From positions 186,001-250,000 of the forward strand of contig CATQIJ010000013.1 in the NCBI GenBank assembly GCA_958296345.1: a DNA stretch of 64,000 nt. The letters run 5' to 3'. Of the stretch, positions 54,329 to 63,761 are shown piece after piece. Source of the DNA: an uncultured Rhizobiaceae bacterium (GTDB lineage Bacteria > Pseudomonadota > Alphaproteobacteria > Rhizobiales > Rhizobiaceae). Each line of letters begins with the position of its first letter. Positions within the stretch are counted from its first letter, which is position 1. Under the pieces are notes generated by a model. The model made no database searches and was not told the DNA's origin. It saw nothing but the letters and a program-made list of their open reading frames with translations. The translations under genes and the position numbers were made by a program.

Positions 54329-55784
54329 TTTTGTTAAACGCCTTTTTTCAAAGAAAAAGCATAACCGAAGAGTTGGCGCAAAACCTGTCTATGTCACAGG
54401 CAAAGCAGGTCGGCGTTTATTGGGGCTAACACTGGATGGCAAGCCGATCTTCGAACCCAAGCCCACACATTCTATTTTGATCAGCGCCGCTGGAGGTGGA
54501 AAGACGACATCGGGTGTTGTGCCATTTTTGCAGTCCATGCTGGCCGACAAAAGTCGCACGATCATTATCGCCGATTTTAAACAAGGTGAAATCTTTGCTC
54601 AAACGGTTGAGATGTGCCTCAAGGTTGGTCGTAAGGTCGCGCTTCTGGATGATACATTTATGTTTGGCGTTGATAACCCGCTGCGCATCGACCTCAATCC
54701 ATTTGGCAGTATCACTGCTGCCCACGCACTACAGGAAGAACAAGGCGAATTGGTCTTTGTTACCGATAGTGCAAACCATGCTTTGATTGAAGAGCCAAAC
54801 AACGATGAGCGCAATGCGTTCTGGCGTTATGAACCCCGCTCGATGATTGAATATGCGCAAATGTCATTGCTCACCAATACGCGCGGCGGGTGTTACCCGG
54901 GCGCAGTTTGGAAATTGCTATCCGATCCTGACGATCTTGATCGCGCCATCAAAGTTGATCTAGAAGAAGGTGATGCAGTTTTAAAATCGCTTGCAGCACA
55001 TACGCAGGCAATCAGATCGCACCCTGAACATTATGGTCAACATTTGGGTGCGGTTAAAAAAGCCTTGAGGATATTTTCAGCAGGCAGCCCGCTTCACTAT
55101 GTAGGGGCTGATATTGATGTCACGCATAAAGAATTGCTGGAAGAAGGCTATGTTGTTTTTCTAACGGGGCCGCAGCAACATGCAGAACGGTTCGGACCGT
55201 ATTTTGCCCTTCATTTGCAAAGTTTCATGCATGCCTTGTTGTCTAGCAAAGGCTTGAAGGTCGATTTCTTACTTGATGAATTCACCAATACCCCCGTTAA
55301 AGAGCTGGTTTCTCGCTTAACGACAATCCGTGCCTATGGCGGGTCTGTTCATATGATTGCCCAATCACGCTCGGAGATTGAGCGCAAATATGGCGAGAAA
55401 GAAACGCTCACCATTGAGGAAAACGCAGTGGTCAAACAATGGTTTGGCTTTTCAAGTTTCGATGAAGCAGAGCGCGTTTCAAAGGCCATGGGCGAAGCGC
55501 TTTATTACAATCAGGGCATAGGCACTTCGACAGATAAAACGGATGTCAGCGGCAATTACAATACCGTTCGTGAACGTCTTTACACACCTGCTGAATTGAT
55601 GATGCTGCCCAAAGATGAGCAAATCATTCACGTCAAAGATATCGGCTTTATCCATGCTAAAAAAATTAGCCAAAACGAAATTTACCCTTACGCCGAAGAA
55701 CTTCTTGATAGTCCGCTCGAAGGCAGCAGGCTGACGCCAACCCCTAAAATCATATTACCAACTGATGATGAAGGAGGCGAATAA
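54321..55784 (+). CDS. VirD4/TraG-family type IV coupling protein
   Basis: ATPase that brings the relaxosome to a secretion channel, 487 residues. Walker A AAGGGKTT is at about 56-63 and Walker B VDFLLDEF at about 313-320, followed by the family motif RLTTIRAYGGSVHMIAQSRS. It lacks the N-terminal membrane helices of full VirD4, as many mobilisable elements' coupling proteins do; the adjacent small membrane proteins may supply them. ATG 54321 is preferred over TTG 54318. No VirB-type channel genes are present, so transfer would need a helper. Confidence 0.88.
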   Translation: MADFVKRLFSKKKHNRRVGAKPVYVTGKAGRRLLGLTLDGKPIFEPKPTHSILISAAGGGKTTSGVVPFLQSMLADKSRTIIIADFKQGEIFAQTVEMCLKVGRKVALLDDTFMFGVDNPLRIDLNPFGSITAAHALQEEQGELVFVTDSANHALIEEPNNDERNAFWRYEPRSMIEYAQMSLLTNTRGGCYPGAVWKLLSDPDDLDRAIKVDLEEGDAVLKSLAAHTQAIRSHPEHYGQHLGAVKKALRIFSAGSPLHYVGADIDVTHKELLEEGYVVFLTGPQQHAERFGPYFALHLQSFMHALLSSKGLKVDFLLDEFTNTPVKELVSRLTTIRAYGGSVHMIAQSRSEIERKYGEKETLTIEENAVVKQWFGFSSFDEAERVSKAMGEALYYNQGIGTSTDKTDVSGNYNTVRERLYTPAELMMLPKDEQIIHVKDIGFIHAKKISQNEIYPYAEELLDSPLEGSRLTPTPKIILPTDDEGGE

Positions 55785-55785
55785 G

Positions 55786-56058
55786 ATGCGTGTTCGTTTC
55801 TTGAAACCGAGCTATTTTGTCTGGCTGCTATTGTTGGGCGGTGCTTATGGCGCATCGCAAATTGTTGGATTGCCGCATTTACGATTTTTTTATGACTTTC
55901 AAACGGCAGGCAATAGATACGACCCTTTCGCTGAGCGTTTTTACACCCGTTGTACTTATTGGGGGCCAAATGGAAAATTCACAATCCATTTCCCAGAAAA
56001 TGGTGAATGCGCTCTGTTTCGTTTTTTCATCACCCACTCTGAACATTGGGAGGGCTAG
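55786..56058 (+). CDS. Small exported or membrane protein of the transfer operon
   Basis: 90 residues with an N-terminal hydrophobic segment (YFVWLLLLGGAYGASQIVGL) and a soluble part containing two cysteines (YTRCTYWGPNGKFTIHFPEN, GECALF). GAAGGAGG precedes ATG 55786. One base follows the coupling-protein stop. Not recognised. Confidence 0.7.
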   Translation: MRVRFLKPSYFVWLLLLGGAYGASQIVGLPHLRFFYDFQTAGNRYDPFAERFYTRCTYWGPNGKFTIHFPENGECALFRFFITHSEHWEG

Positions 56059-56061
56059 AAC

Positions 56062-56589
56062 ATGCCACGCGATGGAACAAACGGTAAGCGCGATATCTCA
56101 AAGGAAATGCGTGACAGCTTTCATCTTAAAGGCCTGCGCCGATTGGCTGAATTGGGCTTGAAAGGTCATCACAAATTAGAAGCCCTTAAGGTCATCAATC
56201 ACTATGAGCATGCTCGAAATGAAGAAAAGTTAGACTTCAAAGAAAACTATGAAGCGCGGGTAAGCAAGGCCGTCAAAAAGCTGCAAGCGAAAGCGGGACA
56301 AAAGACCCGCGAGTTCAATCATCCTTTTGCGTTTCTGGATCGATTTGAAAAAGGACAAATGCTCCTGACCGCGCGTAAACAGGTTCGCCAAGCCCATGAG
56401 GTCACCATGTCACTGTTGGATAGACAGGAAACACGGGAGTTGGAAAGCATCGCTCGTCAAGCTGGTCGGGGTGATATCGATCCAGAGATTATGAGCAAGG
56501 ATTTTGATCGCGCTTCTAATCGTCGCTCCAAATCTGAACGTAGGAACCAGATGCAATCGCGTTTGCGTTCCAGAAGTCGATCAAGATGA
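56062..56589 (+). CDS. Basic helical protein of the transfer operon
   Basis: 175 residues, highly charged and helical, with a basic C-terminus (RRSKSERRNQMQSRLRSRSR) suggesting DNA or RNA contact. The middle has YEARVSKAVKKLQAKAGQKT and AFLDRFEKGQMLLTARKQVR. It starts three bases after the preceding stop. No family recognised. Confidence 0.7.
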   Translation: MPRDGTNGKRDISKEMRDSFHLKGLRRLAELGLKGHHKLEALKVINHYEHARNEEKLDFKENYEARVSKAVKKLQAKAGQKTREFNHPFAFLDRFEKGQMLLTARKQVRQAHEVTMSLLDRQETRELESIARQAGRGDIDPEIMSKDFDRASNRRSKSERRNQMQSRLRSRSRSR

Positions 56590-56762
56590 AAAACTCAAAC
56601 ATTATGAAAAGAAAGGAGAAAAGCAAAGAGAACAAAATCAATCGAAGTAGAAAAACGCAATAATATTACGCGTGTTTTTCTTGAAATTTTAATGATTCTT
56701 GTTCATGATTTGTTCTATTAAATACATCGTTATCAACTCAAAAAGTCAAGAAAGGAAAATCT

Positions 56763-57494
56763 ATGACAACAGCACACGATTCTCAAATTCCTGAACAGCA
56801 ATTTAACAGCGCTGTGATGGGGAAAACACCAAACCAAAGTAATGGCAAGTCATCTTTGAGCGCAGATGAAGCCCATCAAAACGGCCTGACCAAAGCAAGA
56901 GAAAGCTTTGCAGGTCGATTGCTAACTGATGCGCAATTTAGCGAAGCCATCCATATTACTGAAATCCTTGAACGCGAGATTTATAAATCTGGCAAGTTCA
57001 AGGACAAGCTCGGCGAATACGCTTATGCCATGGGGCGATCAGAGAATATGGACTCCAAACGCTTGGAAACCACTTTGTGCGATCTTTATAAAGAACGCAC
57101 AGGGCAAACCATGTTCCAGCTTTGTGAAAGTCTAAAAGAGCGTGAAACAGCGGTGCAATCCAAAACACAGAATATTGCTTTAAGTGCCGCCCACGAGATT
57201 GAACCGATGATGGCAAATGGAGACAAGATGACGTTCAATCGAGCCTTTTCTGAAAAAGCGCAAATGGTGGCTGATGAATATGGAGTTCGAGACAATCATG
57301 CCAAAAAACTGATGGCAGATGCCTTTGTCGCAGATCAACGCACCAATAGTGTTGAAGAAGTAATGGAGCTTCGTGATTGGGGCAAGGAATTGGATGAGCA
57401 ATATTACCGCCCCCAGATCGAGCAGGAAAAGCAGGCACGGGCCGAGGCGAAGCAAGACAAGCAAGCCCCAACTCGTTCATTCAGCCGCCGTTGA
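56763..57494 (+). CDS. Helical protein of the mobile element
   Basis: 243 residues, soluble, mostly helical, with a low-complexity N-terminus rich in Q/N and a C-terminal lysine/glutamate/arginine coil (QIEQEKQARAEAKQDKQAPT). AGGAAA precedes ATG 56763 after a 173-base gap that holds no clear gene. A strong terminator follows. Not recognised. Confidence 0.68.
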   Translation: MTTAHDSQIPEQQFNSAVMGKTPNQSNGKSSLSADEAHQNGLTKARESFAGRLLTDAQFSEAIHITEILEREIYKSGKFKDKLGEYAYAMGRSENMDSKRLETTLCDLYKERTGQTMFQLCESLKERETAVQSKTQNIALSAAHEIEPMMANGDKMTFNRAFSEKAQMVADEYGVRDNHAKKLMADAFVADQRTNSVEEVMELRDWGKELDEQYYRPQIEQEKQARAEAKQDKQAPTRSFSRR

Positions 57495-57509
57495 TGTTCG
57501 GTATCATTA

Positions 57510-57555
57510 GCCTGCCTGATAATGCCCAAAACTCAAACCTATCAGGCAGGCTTTT
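57510..57555 (+). terminator. Rho-independent terminator of the transfer operon
   Basis: GCCTGCCTGATA (57510-57521) pairs perfectly with TATCAGGCAGGC (57540-57551), followed by TTTT. This ends the transfer operon before the recombinase module. Confidence 0.88.
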
Positions 57556-57595
57556 AATCACACTGAAAATTCAAACGAAACAGAAAGCCAAATAA

Positions 57596-57829
57596 TGACA
57601 CACGAACCAACCAACAATTATGGACATGATCCAACCAAGAATAATACTCCTCAAAAGCCGCAGATGCTTGTTGATTATGCACGCTATGCCGAGATGCTTG
57701 ATCATCCTGATCTAACCGAGGCACAGAAACAAGGAGTTTGTCGACTGCCTTTGGAACCTGATTACTGAGATGATTTATCTTGGCATTGAAGTGCTGCCCC
57801 ATGAGGAAAACCAAGACACATCAAATTAG
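57596..57829 (+). pseudogene. Small protein preceding the recombinase, one-base frameshift
   Basis: A short acidic protein of a type often found just before large serine recombinases in alphaproteobacterial elements. The first frame reads VDYARYAEMLDHPDLTEAQK; an extra G near 57735 then spoils it, and the other frame gives FVDCLWNLITEMIYLGIEVL and PHEENQDTSN to 57829. About 77 residues when repaired. Function unknown, perhaps a recombination directionality factor (inference from position). Confidence 0.6.
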
Positions 57830-57967
57830 GATAGATTTGAAAATATACTCGAACGCATCCAGCCAAATATGGTAGACTTGGGGACAGATCAATCCAACAA
57901 ATCAACAGACAAACGCTCTGCATCATAAGTGCAAAGCGCAATAACGATTCATAAAGGAAGAGAAGCA

Positions 57968-59557
57968 ATGCCCAACAATTGAAAGAGAACAAAGATCAGA
58001 AAATCGCACAGACCATACAAAAAGCCGTCATTTACTGCCGCGTTTCATCCAAGAAGCAATCCACCGATGGTGCAGGCCTTGAAAGCCAAGAACACCGCTG
58101 CCGCGAATATGCGGAAAGCAAAGGCTATCACGTGGAGGCAATGTTTCCTGATGATACCTCGGGCGGTGGCGATTTTATGACCCGCCCCGGAATGGTAGCT
58201 TTACTAAGTTTTTTAGATGCCAAACCTGATGAAAATTATGTTGTCATATTTGATGATCTCAAGCGGTATGCCCGCGATACGGAATTCCATTTAAAGCTTA
58301 CCCGCGAAATGGCGCAACGCAACGCAAACGCGAATGTCTGAATTTTAATTTTGAAGATACACCCGAAGGCAAATTCATTGAGACCATTATTGCCGCGCAA
58401 GGCGAATTAGAGCGCAAGCAAAACCGTCGCCAAGTGATCCAAAAAATGAAAGCCCGTGTTGAACAGGGCTTTTGGATATTCCGTGCGCCTATTGGCTATA
58501 AATATATCAATTCCAAACGTGGCGGCAAAGAACTCATCATTGATGAACCTGTGGCAACCACTGTCAAACAGGCCTTGGAAGGCTTTGCCTCTGGTCGATT
58601 GAATTCTCAATATGCCGTGCGCAAGTTCTTGGAAGAATGCCCGCATTTTCCAAAAGACCTGCCAAACGGAGAACTTCGCCGCCAGACTATTGTGCGTTTA
58701 CTGCGCAAGGTTGTTTATGCTGGTTTTGTAGAAGCGCCCAATTGGGATGTGAAGCCAAGGCTTGGCAACCATGAGCCTTTGGTCTCTTATGAAACTCATC
58801 TCAAGATACAGGAAATTTTAGATGCAGGTGTTTATGCGCCCAAGCGCAAGATTTACATAGCGACTTCCCACTAAGGGGAGCTGTGTGCTGCTCAAGCTGC
58901 AACACGCCTATGACAGCCGCTTGGACAAAAGGAAACACCAAAATGTATCCTTACTTTTGGTGTCGCACAAAAGGCTGTGATCAATACAGTAAAATGATCA
59001 ATCACGATAAGATGGAAACTGAATTCAAAGAGCTACTTGCAGGCGTACAGCCAACACCATCATTGCTCATGCTGTTCAAAACCATGTTCGCAGATGCTTA
59101 TGAAATGCACATGGCACAAGCTCAGGATCGTATCAAAGCCTTCAAACAGGAAACAATCGACCTTGAAAAGCAGATCACCAATCTGGTTGAACGCATAATG
59201 GAGACCACAAATCAGGCCGTAATCACTGCATATGAAAAGAAAATCGACCTATTAGAGAAAAAACGGCAAATTGCGTTTGAAAAATCAAACCAAAACGGAT
59301 CAGAAAAAGATACCTTCAAGGATTTGTTTGAACTTTCTTTCCAATTCCTCGCAAACCCTTGTAAAATATGGGAAAGTAAGCGTTTTGACCTACAGCGGTT
59401 AGTGCTAAAACTGGTGTTTTTAGAGCATCTTCCCTATACACGCGGCGAAGGCTTTTTGAACCCTAAAAAATCATTACCATTCAATGCGTTAGAAGGTTTT
59501 AATTCAATAGAATGTAAAATGGTGCACTCGGAGAGATTCGAACTCCCGACCCCTTGA
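57968..59557 (+). pseudogene. Large serine recombinase (integrase) of the element, frameshifted, ending inside tRNA-Arg
   Basis: Integrase/excisionase of the element. The catalytic domain is VIYCRVSSKKQSTDGAGLES with the active serine, then DTSGGGDFMTRPGM and FDDLKRYARD. The recombinase domain (WIFRAPIGYKYINSK), a zinc ribbon (VCCSSCNTPM ... WCRTKGC) and a coiled coil follow. One base is missing near 58326 and another near 58852, both in A runs; ATG 57968 is also one base out of frame with the body (TTG 57979 works). The last 13 codons (MVHSERFELPTP and stop) are antisense tRNA-Arg sequence. In the excised circle the frame would continue into 30103-30249. Confidence 0.85.
59516..59525. repeat. 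attR: right junction, within tRNA-Arg 3' end
   Basis: AAAATGGTGC, identical to 30094-30103. It contains the tRNA CCA (minus strand) and the last three acceptor bases. With attL it defines an element of about 29.4 kb. The core dinucleotide used by the recombinase cannot be read. Confidence 0.75.
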
Positions 59558-59596
59558 TTCGTAGTCAAGTACTCTATCCAGCTGAGCTACGAGTGC
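59520..59596 (-). tRNA. tRNA-Arg (anticodon ACG)
   Basis: A complete cloverleaf with encoded CCA: acceptor GCACTCG/CGAGTGC, D arm GCTC...GAGT with GG in the loop, anticodon stem CTTGA/TCAAG around CTACGAA (ACG at 59562-59560), T arm GGGAG-TTCGAAT-CTCTC, discriminator A, then CCA. It reads CGU/CGC/CGA after inosine modification. It is the attachment site of the element and remains intact after integration. Confidence 0.96.
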
Positions 59597-59722
59597 GCCT
59601 TTTAAAATCGCAAACAACTAGTGCTTGCAGGTTGTGGTCGTAATGCCAATAAGGAATAAAAGCAAGCCTTTTTCGCCTGTTTTCCTAAACAAGGTAAAAT
59701 AATTTCTTGAAATTGTATCAGG

Positions 59723-61186
59723 CTAAAATTGATCTGGGATAACGAGGTGAAATGTAGTCCCATTTTCATCTGTTTTCTCAATCAAAATTGTTCCGCCATG
59801 AGCTTTAAAAGTTCTACTACAATTGCCATTCCAAGCCCTGATCCACTGGCTTTGGTTGATCCCTCAAAAGCATTAAAAATCTTTTCCCGAACATGCTCCG
59901 GTATGCCAGGCCCCGTATCACAAACACGTATGTGTGTCTCGCTATCAACACGTTCTGCTTTGACTTGTAATTGCTTAACTCGATCAGGAATATCTGCATC
60001 TAACATTGCTTGCTGAGAATTACGGCAAAGGTTCATTAACACCTTAAATAATTACTCAGGATCAGCGTCAGCTTCTAACTCTAATGGAATATCGTTTTTC
60101 CACTCTATGGCTAAGCTATTTTCCAAGCCCAATAGATCAGCGACATCATTTGCAACAATATTGAGTATCAGTTTGCGACGCTTTAGGGGAGCTTCTAAAG
60201 CCCGTCCATAATCAATCACTGATTTTGTATAATCTACTGCACGGTCAATCGTGCGAATAAGCTTTGGAGCAAAGCGCTGGACGGTTGGGTCTGGTAGGCT
60301 TATAAGCCTATCTGAGAACAACTGTGCTGAAGCGAGAATATTACGCAGGTCATGATTGATCTTAGAAACCGCTAAACCCAAATCTGCTAATCTTTGTTTT
60401 TGTCGTAATGTTTGTTGCAAGTCACCTTGAAATGCTGCGAGGCGTTTTTCTGCCGTGCCAATTTCATCCAATCGGTTGCTGGGTTTATAGACCAAAGAGG
60501 CATTTTCTGGGTTTTTGAAAAAGCATCCATATTCGTCGAAATACGAATGATTGGTAGAACGATTAAACGATACAGCGCTAGATAAACCAATGCGGCTGTA
60601 AATATAGAAATTAAAAGCGATAAGAACGCTACATTTCTAGCGTACTCCCACATCGCTGATTTTATATGTTTACTCTCCTGAACCAACTCCATTATCGCAG
60701 GGCTAGAACGCATGGTGCCATAAACCCTATAGTGAGTTTGAGGTTCAGAAAAAAACATTGAGATTGAGCTTTTTATAGAGCCAAATGCCGAAGAGTTATC
60801 AAGATTGACGTGCTGCGCCATCTCTCCAGGCTGACCCGATGTTGCCATCAATCTAGAGATGCCTTCTCGCCTAATAGCAACAGACAATGATGCGTTGCTG
60901 CAAGTAAGTCTTGTCCTGCACCTTCGCTTAACATCACGTCATTTGAGTCTAGATAAACAATACTCGCGGCTTCAGCAGTCAGCAGGTGGTCTTTCAGCCA
61001 GACATTTCTAAAGTTTGCAATCGATGGCACAAAGATGAGAATCTCAGCAATCAAAACAAACACAGCCGTTAGCAAAAGAAGCTTCACTGATAGACCTGAT
61101 AAAACAGCATTACGCACTCGTCTAATCAGACCAGTATTTTGTTTTGAAGTAACCTCTTTTAATTCCATTAATGGGTTCCTATCCAA
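59723..61186 (-). pseudogene. Sensor histidine kinase, several lesions
   Basis: Membrane histidine kinase. The N-terminal helix is VKLLLLTAVFVLIAEILIFV, then a periplasmic domain, a second helix (VAFLSLLISIFTAALVYLAL), a HAMP-like linker, the phospho-histidine box SKINHDLRNILASAQLFSDR, the N box NLCRNSQQAML, DTGPGIPEHV and GSGLGMAIV. Lesions: one base missing near 60873, one near 60510, an in-frame TAA at 60052-60054 (DPE-stop-LFKVL) and one base near 59808. Repaired length is about 485 residues. It overlaps the oxidoreductase stop by eight bases. No response regulator is adjacent. Confidence 0.85.
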
Positions 61187-62609
61187 ACTTTTGAAGGAAA
61201 TTTATGAGGCTTCTTATGATTGGTTTTCTTGCAAGAGATGTATAATTTGTGACTGCTGCTCTTTTACCTATTTCTGAAAAGGTCGGATAAGGGGAGACAT
61301 AGCCAACAACATCTCCAACTTTCAATTTATTGGTTATAGCAAGCGCCCACATGTTCATCATCTCACCTGCATTAGCACCGACAATTGAGACCCCAACAAT
61401 CAAGCCCTTTTTATTAGTAACCATTTTGATTAGGCCAGTTGTCTTGCGTTCAGCTTGCGCTCGGTCATTCTCATGGTACGGCCAGCGTAATACTTTCACA
61501 GTTTTATATTTTTCACGCGCCTGCTCTTCTGTTAACCCAACATGCCCGAGCTCTGGTTCAGTGTAAGTTACCCAAGGTATCATCGCCTCATTTGACACGG
61601 CTTTCTTACGGAATAAAATTCCTCTAATAACAAGCCCTGCATGATAACCAGCAACATGTGTAAATTGCAGACCACCTGTTACATCACCAATTGCGTAGAT
61701 CCATTTGTTTGTAGTTCGTAAATCCTTGGAAACAGTAATGCCGCGACGGGTATATTCAACACCAGCAGCACCAAGCGATAGTCCATCAACATTGGCTGAT
61801 CGCCCTGTTGCGACTAGTAAGTGCGTTGCATCAACGTCATAGGGCTTATCGTCTTGCGTATAAGAGACCCGTATTCCTGATTTCCCACGTTTGCTAACGT
61901 TAGCAACCATTGCGCCTTCTACAAGCTTAATGCCTTCTTCAGTTAATTTTTCAAGCAGGATAGAAGTTAATTCAGGATCATCTTTTCCTAATGCTTTTGC
62001 ACCTTCTAAGACAGTTACTTCACAACCGAGCCTTTGATGGGCTTGAGCCATTTCCATTCCGATTGGGCCACCGCCAATGATAACAAGGTGGCCCATTTTC
62101 TTTGTATTATCAAAAATGGTTTCATTCGTTAGATATGCAACGTCATCCAAACCTTTTATCGGCGGAACAAAGGCAGATGAGCCTGTTGCAACAACAAACC
62201 GACGCGCCTGTACTTCTTTGTCGCCGGCAATTACCGTACGCTCATCTTTAAAGCGTGCTTCTGCTTGGATTACTTCAACACCAAGGCCTGTAAAACGCTC
62301 AACTGAATCATTGGGTTCAATTTGTGCAATCACATCATGAATATGATCGTGCACTTTTTTGAAGTTAACTTTTGGTTCGCCAGTTGTCGTAATTCCAAAC
62401 TTGGATGCATCACGGATCATTTGCGCGTGTTTACCAGCCGCTAATATGGCTTTTGATGGGACGCAGCCATAATTAAGACAGTCACCGCCCATTTTGCCCT
62501 TTTCGATTAGGACTACCGAAACACCAAATGCGGCTGCAGCTGCAGCAACGCTTAAGCCGCCCGAACCTGCGCCTATTACACAAACATCAGGTTTTAAAAT
62601 TTCAGCCAT
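61179..62609 (-). CDS. FAD-dependent pyridine nucleotide-disulphide oxidoreductase, MerA/Lpd-like
   Basis: Flavoprotein of 476 residues. FAD site GAGSGGLSVAAAAAAFG (13-29), redox-active disulphide GGDCLNYGCVPSK, NAD(P) site IIGGGPIGMEMAQ, second FAD motif YAIGDVTG. At the C-terminus, where true dihydrolipoamide dehydrogenases have HPTxSE, the sequence is SPYPTFSEIGKRA, so the catalytic base histidine is replaced by tyrosine; this excludes a standard Lpd. The gene lies between a TVP38-family membrane protein and a histidine kinase, an arrangement suggesting a membrane or redox stress function. Substrate unknown. Confidence 0.9.
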   Translation of the reverse strand: MAEILKPDVCVIGAGSGGLSVAAAAAAFGVSVVLIEKGKMGGDCLNYGCVPSKAILAAGKHAQMIRDASKFGITTTGEPKVNFKKVHDHIHDVIAQIEPNDSVERFTGLGVEVIQAEARFKDERTVIAGDKEVQARRFVVATGSSAFVPPIKGLDDVAYLTNETIFDNTKKMGHLVIIGGGPIGMEMAQAHQRLGCEVTVLEGAKALGKDDPELTSILLEKLTEEGIKLVEGAMVANVSKRGKSGIRVSYTQDDKPYDVDATHLLVATGRSANVDGLSLGAAGVEYTRRGITVSKDLRTTNKWIYAIGDVTGGLQFTHVAGYHAGLVIRGILFRKKAVSNEAMIPWVTYTEPELGHVGLTEEQAREKYKTVKVLRWPYHENDRAQAERKTTGLIKMVTNKKGLIVGVSIVGANAGEMMNMWALAITNKLKVGDVVGYVSPYPTFSEIGKRAAVTNYTSLARKPIIRSLINFLQKFG

Positions 62610-62639
62610 TTTTGGTATCCTTGAATTTAGCGGTGCGGC

Positions 62640-63413
62640 TTATGCGTTAGAGCTTGGTTTGTCGCCACGTATTTTCTTAATGATAAATGGCAAAGCAGAC
62701 AATGCTGCAAGTCCTGCCAATGCGATTAATAAGTCTGTTGTTATCAAAGCGCTAATCTCGATTGAACACGTACCAGCATCTGCGCATCTAGGGTTAGCGT
62801 ACTCTTGCGCAGCTATGACACTATCTAGTCCTGCTCCAATATAAGCAAAAGCAAATGTACCTGGAATAATACCAATCAAAGTTGCAATTGCGTAGGGGAT
62901 AAGCTTCATATTAAGTAGTGCTGGCACAATGTTTACAACCCAGAACGGGAATATAGGTGTAAGGCGCAATGTTAGAAGATATTGGAATTGGTCTTTTTGA
63001 AAGCCAGCAATCATCTTTTGAATAAATGGCCCAGCTTTTTTCTCAAGAACATCGCCTAGTGAACTTCTTGCGATTAAGAATATTACTATCGCACCTAAGG
63101 TAGCGCCAATTACGGTCAAAGCGCCACCTAAAACACCGCCAAAAATCAAACCTGCTGTAATGGTTAGAGCTGAGGCACCCGGAAAAGATACCGCGACCAC
63201 AACAACGTAAAGTGCAACATAACCAAGCACTGCTATCAAAATATTGTCTGAGACAAACATGACCATTGCTTCACGATGTTTAATTAAATTTGAAAGCGAA
63301 AAATATTCGTGCAAACCAGCAAGATAACCTACGGCCAATAGAGCAAGTATTGCGCCTAAAGCGCCCCATTTTTTAACTGGATTAGCTGTTTTGTTATCGT
63401 TTTGTGATATCAT
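62640..63413 (-). CDS. TVP38/TMEM64-family (VTT domain) membrane protein
   Basis: Inner-membrane protein of 257 residues with five or six helices. The VTT core is FPGASALTITAGLIFGGVLG, then GATLGAIVIFLIARSSLGD, then RLTPIFPFWVVNIVPALLN, the typical re-entrant loop pattern, and GIIPGTFAFAYIGAGL. The family is linked to lipid scrambling or DedA-like transport. ATG 63413 is preferred over an upstream frame start at 63437. Thirty bases separate it from the flavoprotein gene; probably one operon. Confidence 0.9.
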   Translation of the reverse strand: MISQNDNKTANPVKKWGALGAILALLAVGYLAGLHEYFSLSNLIKHREAMVMFVSDNILIAVLGYVALYVVVVAVSFPGASALTITAGLIFGGVLGGALTVIGATLGAIVIFLIARSSLGDVLEKKAGPFIQKMIAGFQKDQFQYLLTLRLTPIFPFWVVNIVPALLNMKLIPYAIATLIGIIPGTFAFAYIGAGLDSVIAAQEYANPRCADAGTCSIEISALITTDLLIALAGLAALSALPFIIKKIRGDKPSSNA

Positions 63414-63570
63414 CAAATATTCTTTAGTATGCAACAATTTAATAAAATAAATTTATTGAGCAGGATTAGACCAAATGCACGCAAATATCTATCAACTCTA
63501 ATGACATTTGTGTGTGCTGATCACTGGCTGTACTGATCGTAAAATTTATCACTTGGTAGCAAGCGTTTTC

Positions 63571-63599
63571 TTGACTTGTTTTGTTTATCCCACTATAAG
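63571..63599 (+). promoter_or_regulatory. Strong sigma70-like promoter for rpmH-rnpA
   Basis: TTGACT (63571-63576), exactly 17 bases, TATAAG (63594-63599), about 160 bases upstream of rpmH. A long leader before rpmH is common. The rest of 63414-63761 shows no gene. Confidence 0.72.
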
Positions 63600-63761
63600 C
63601 CCATCAACAACTGGGTATGTGTCTTTTAACACACTTCGAGTTATCTTCGAATAATAGATGATTTTATACGGTTTCTTAGCCGACATCATCGATTTTAGTG
63701 GAGCTTGTATATCCTAACATTAAATTTTGAGGGTCCGTATTAAACCTGCGGATATTTGAAT

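Noticed and set aside
30246..59515. CRISPR array or prophage within the element
   Set aside because: No regularly spaced repeats were seen and no capsid, terminase or tail genes; the content is mobilisation plus defence.
61179..62609. Dihydrolipoamide dehydrogenase of a 2-oxoacid complex
   Set aside because: The C-terminal HPTxSE histidine is a tyrosine and no E1/E2 genes are adjacent.
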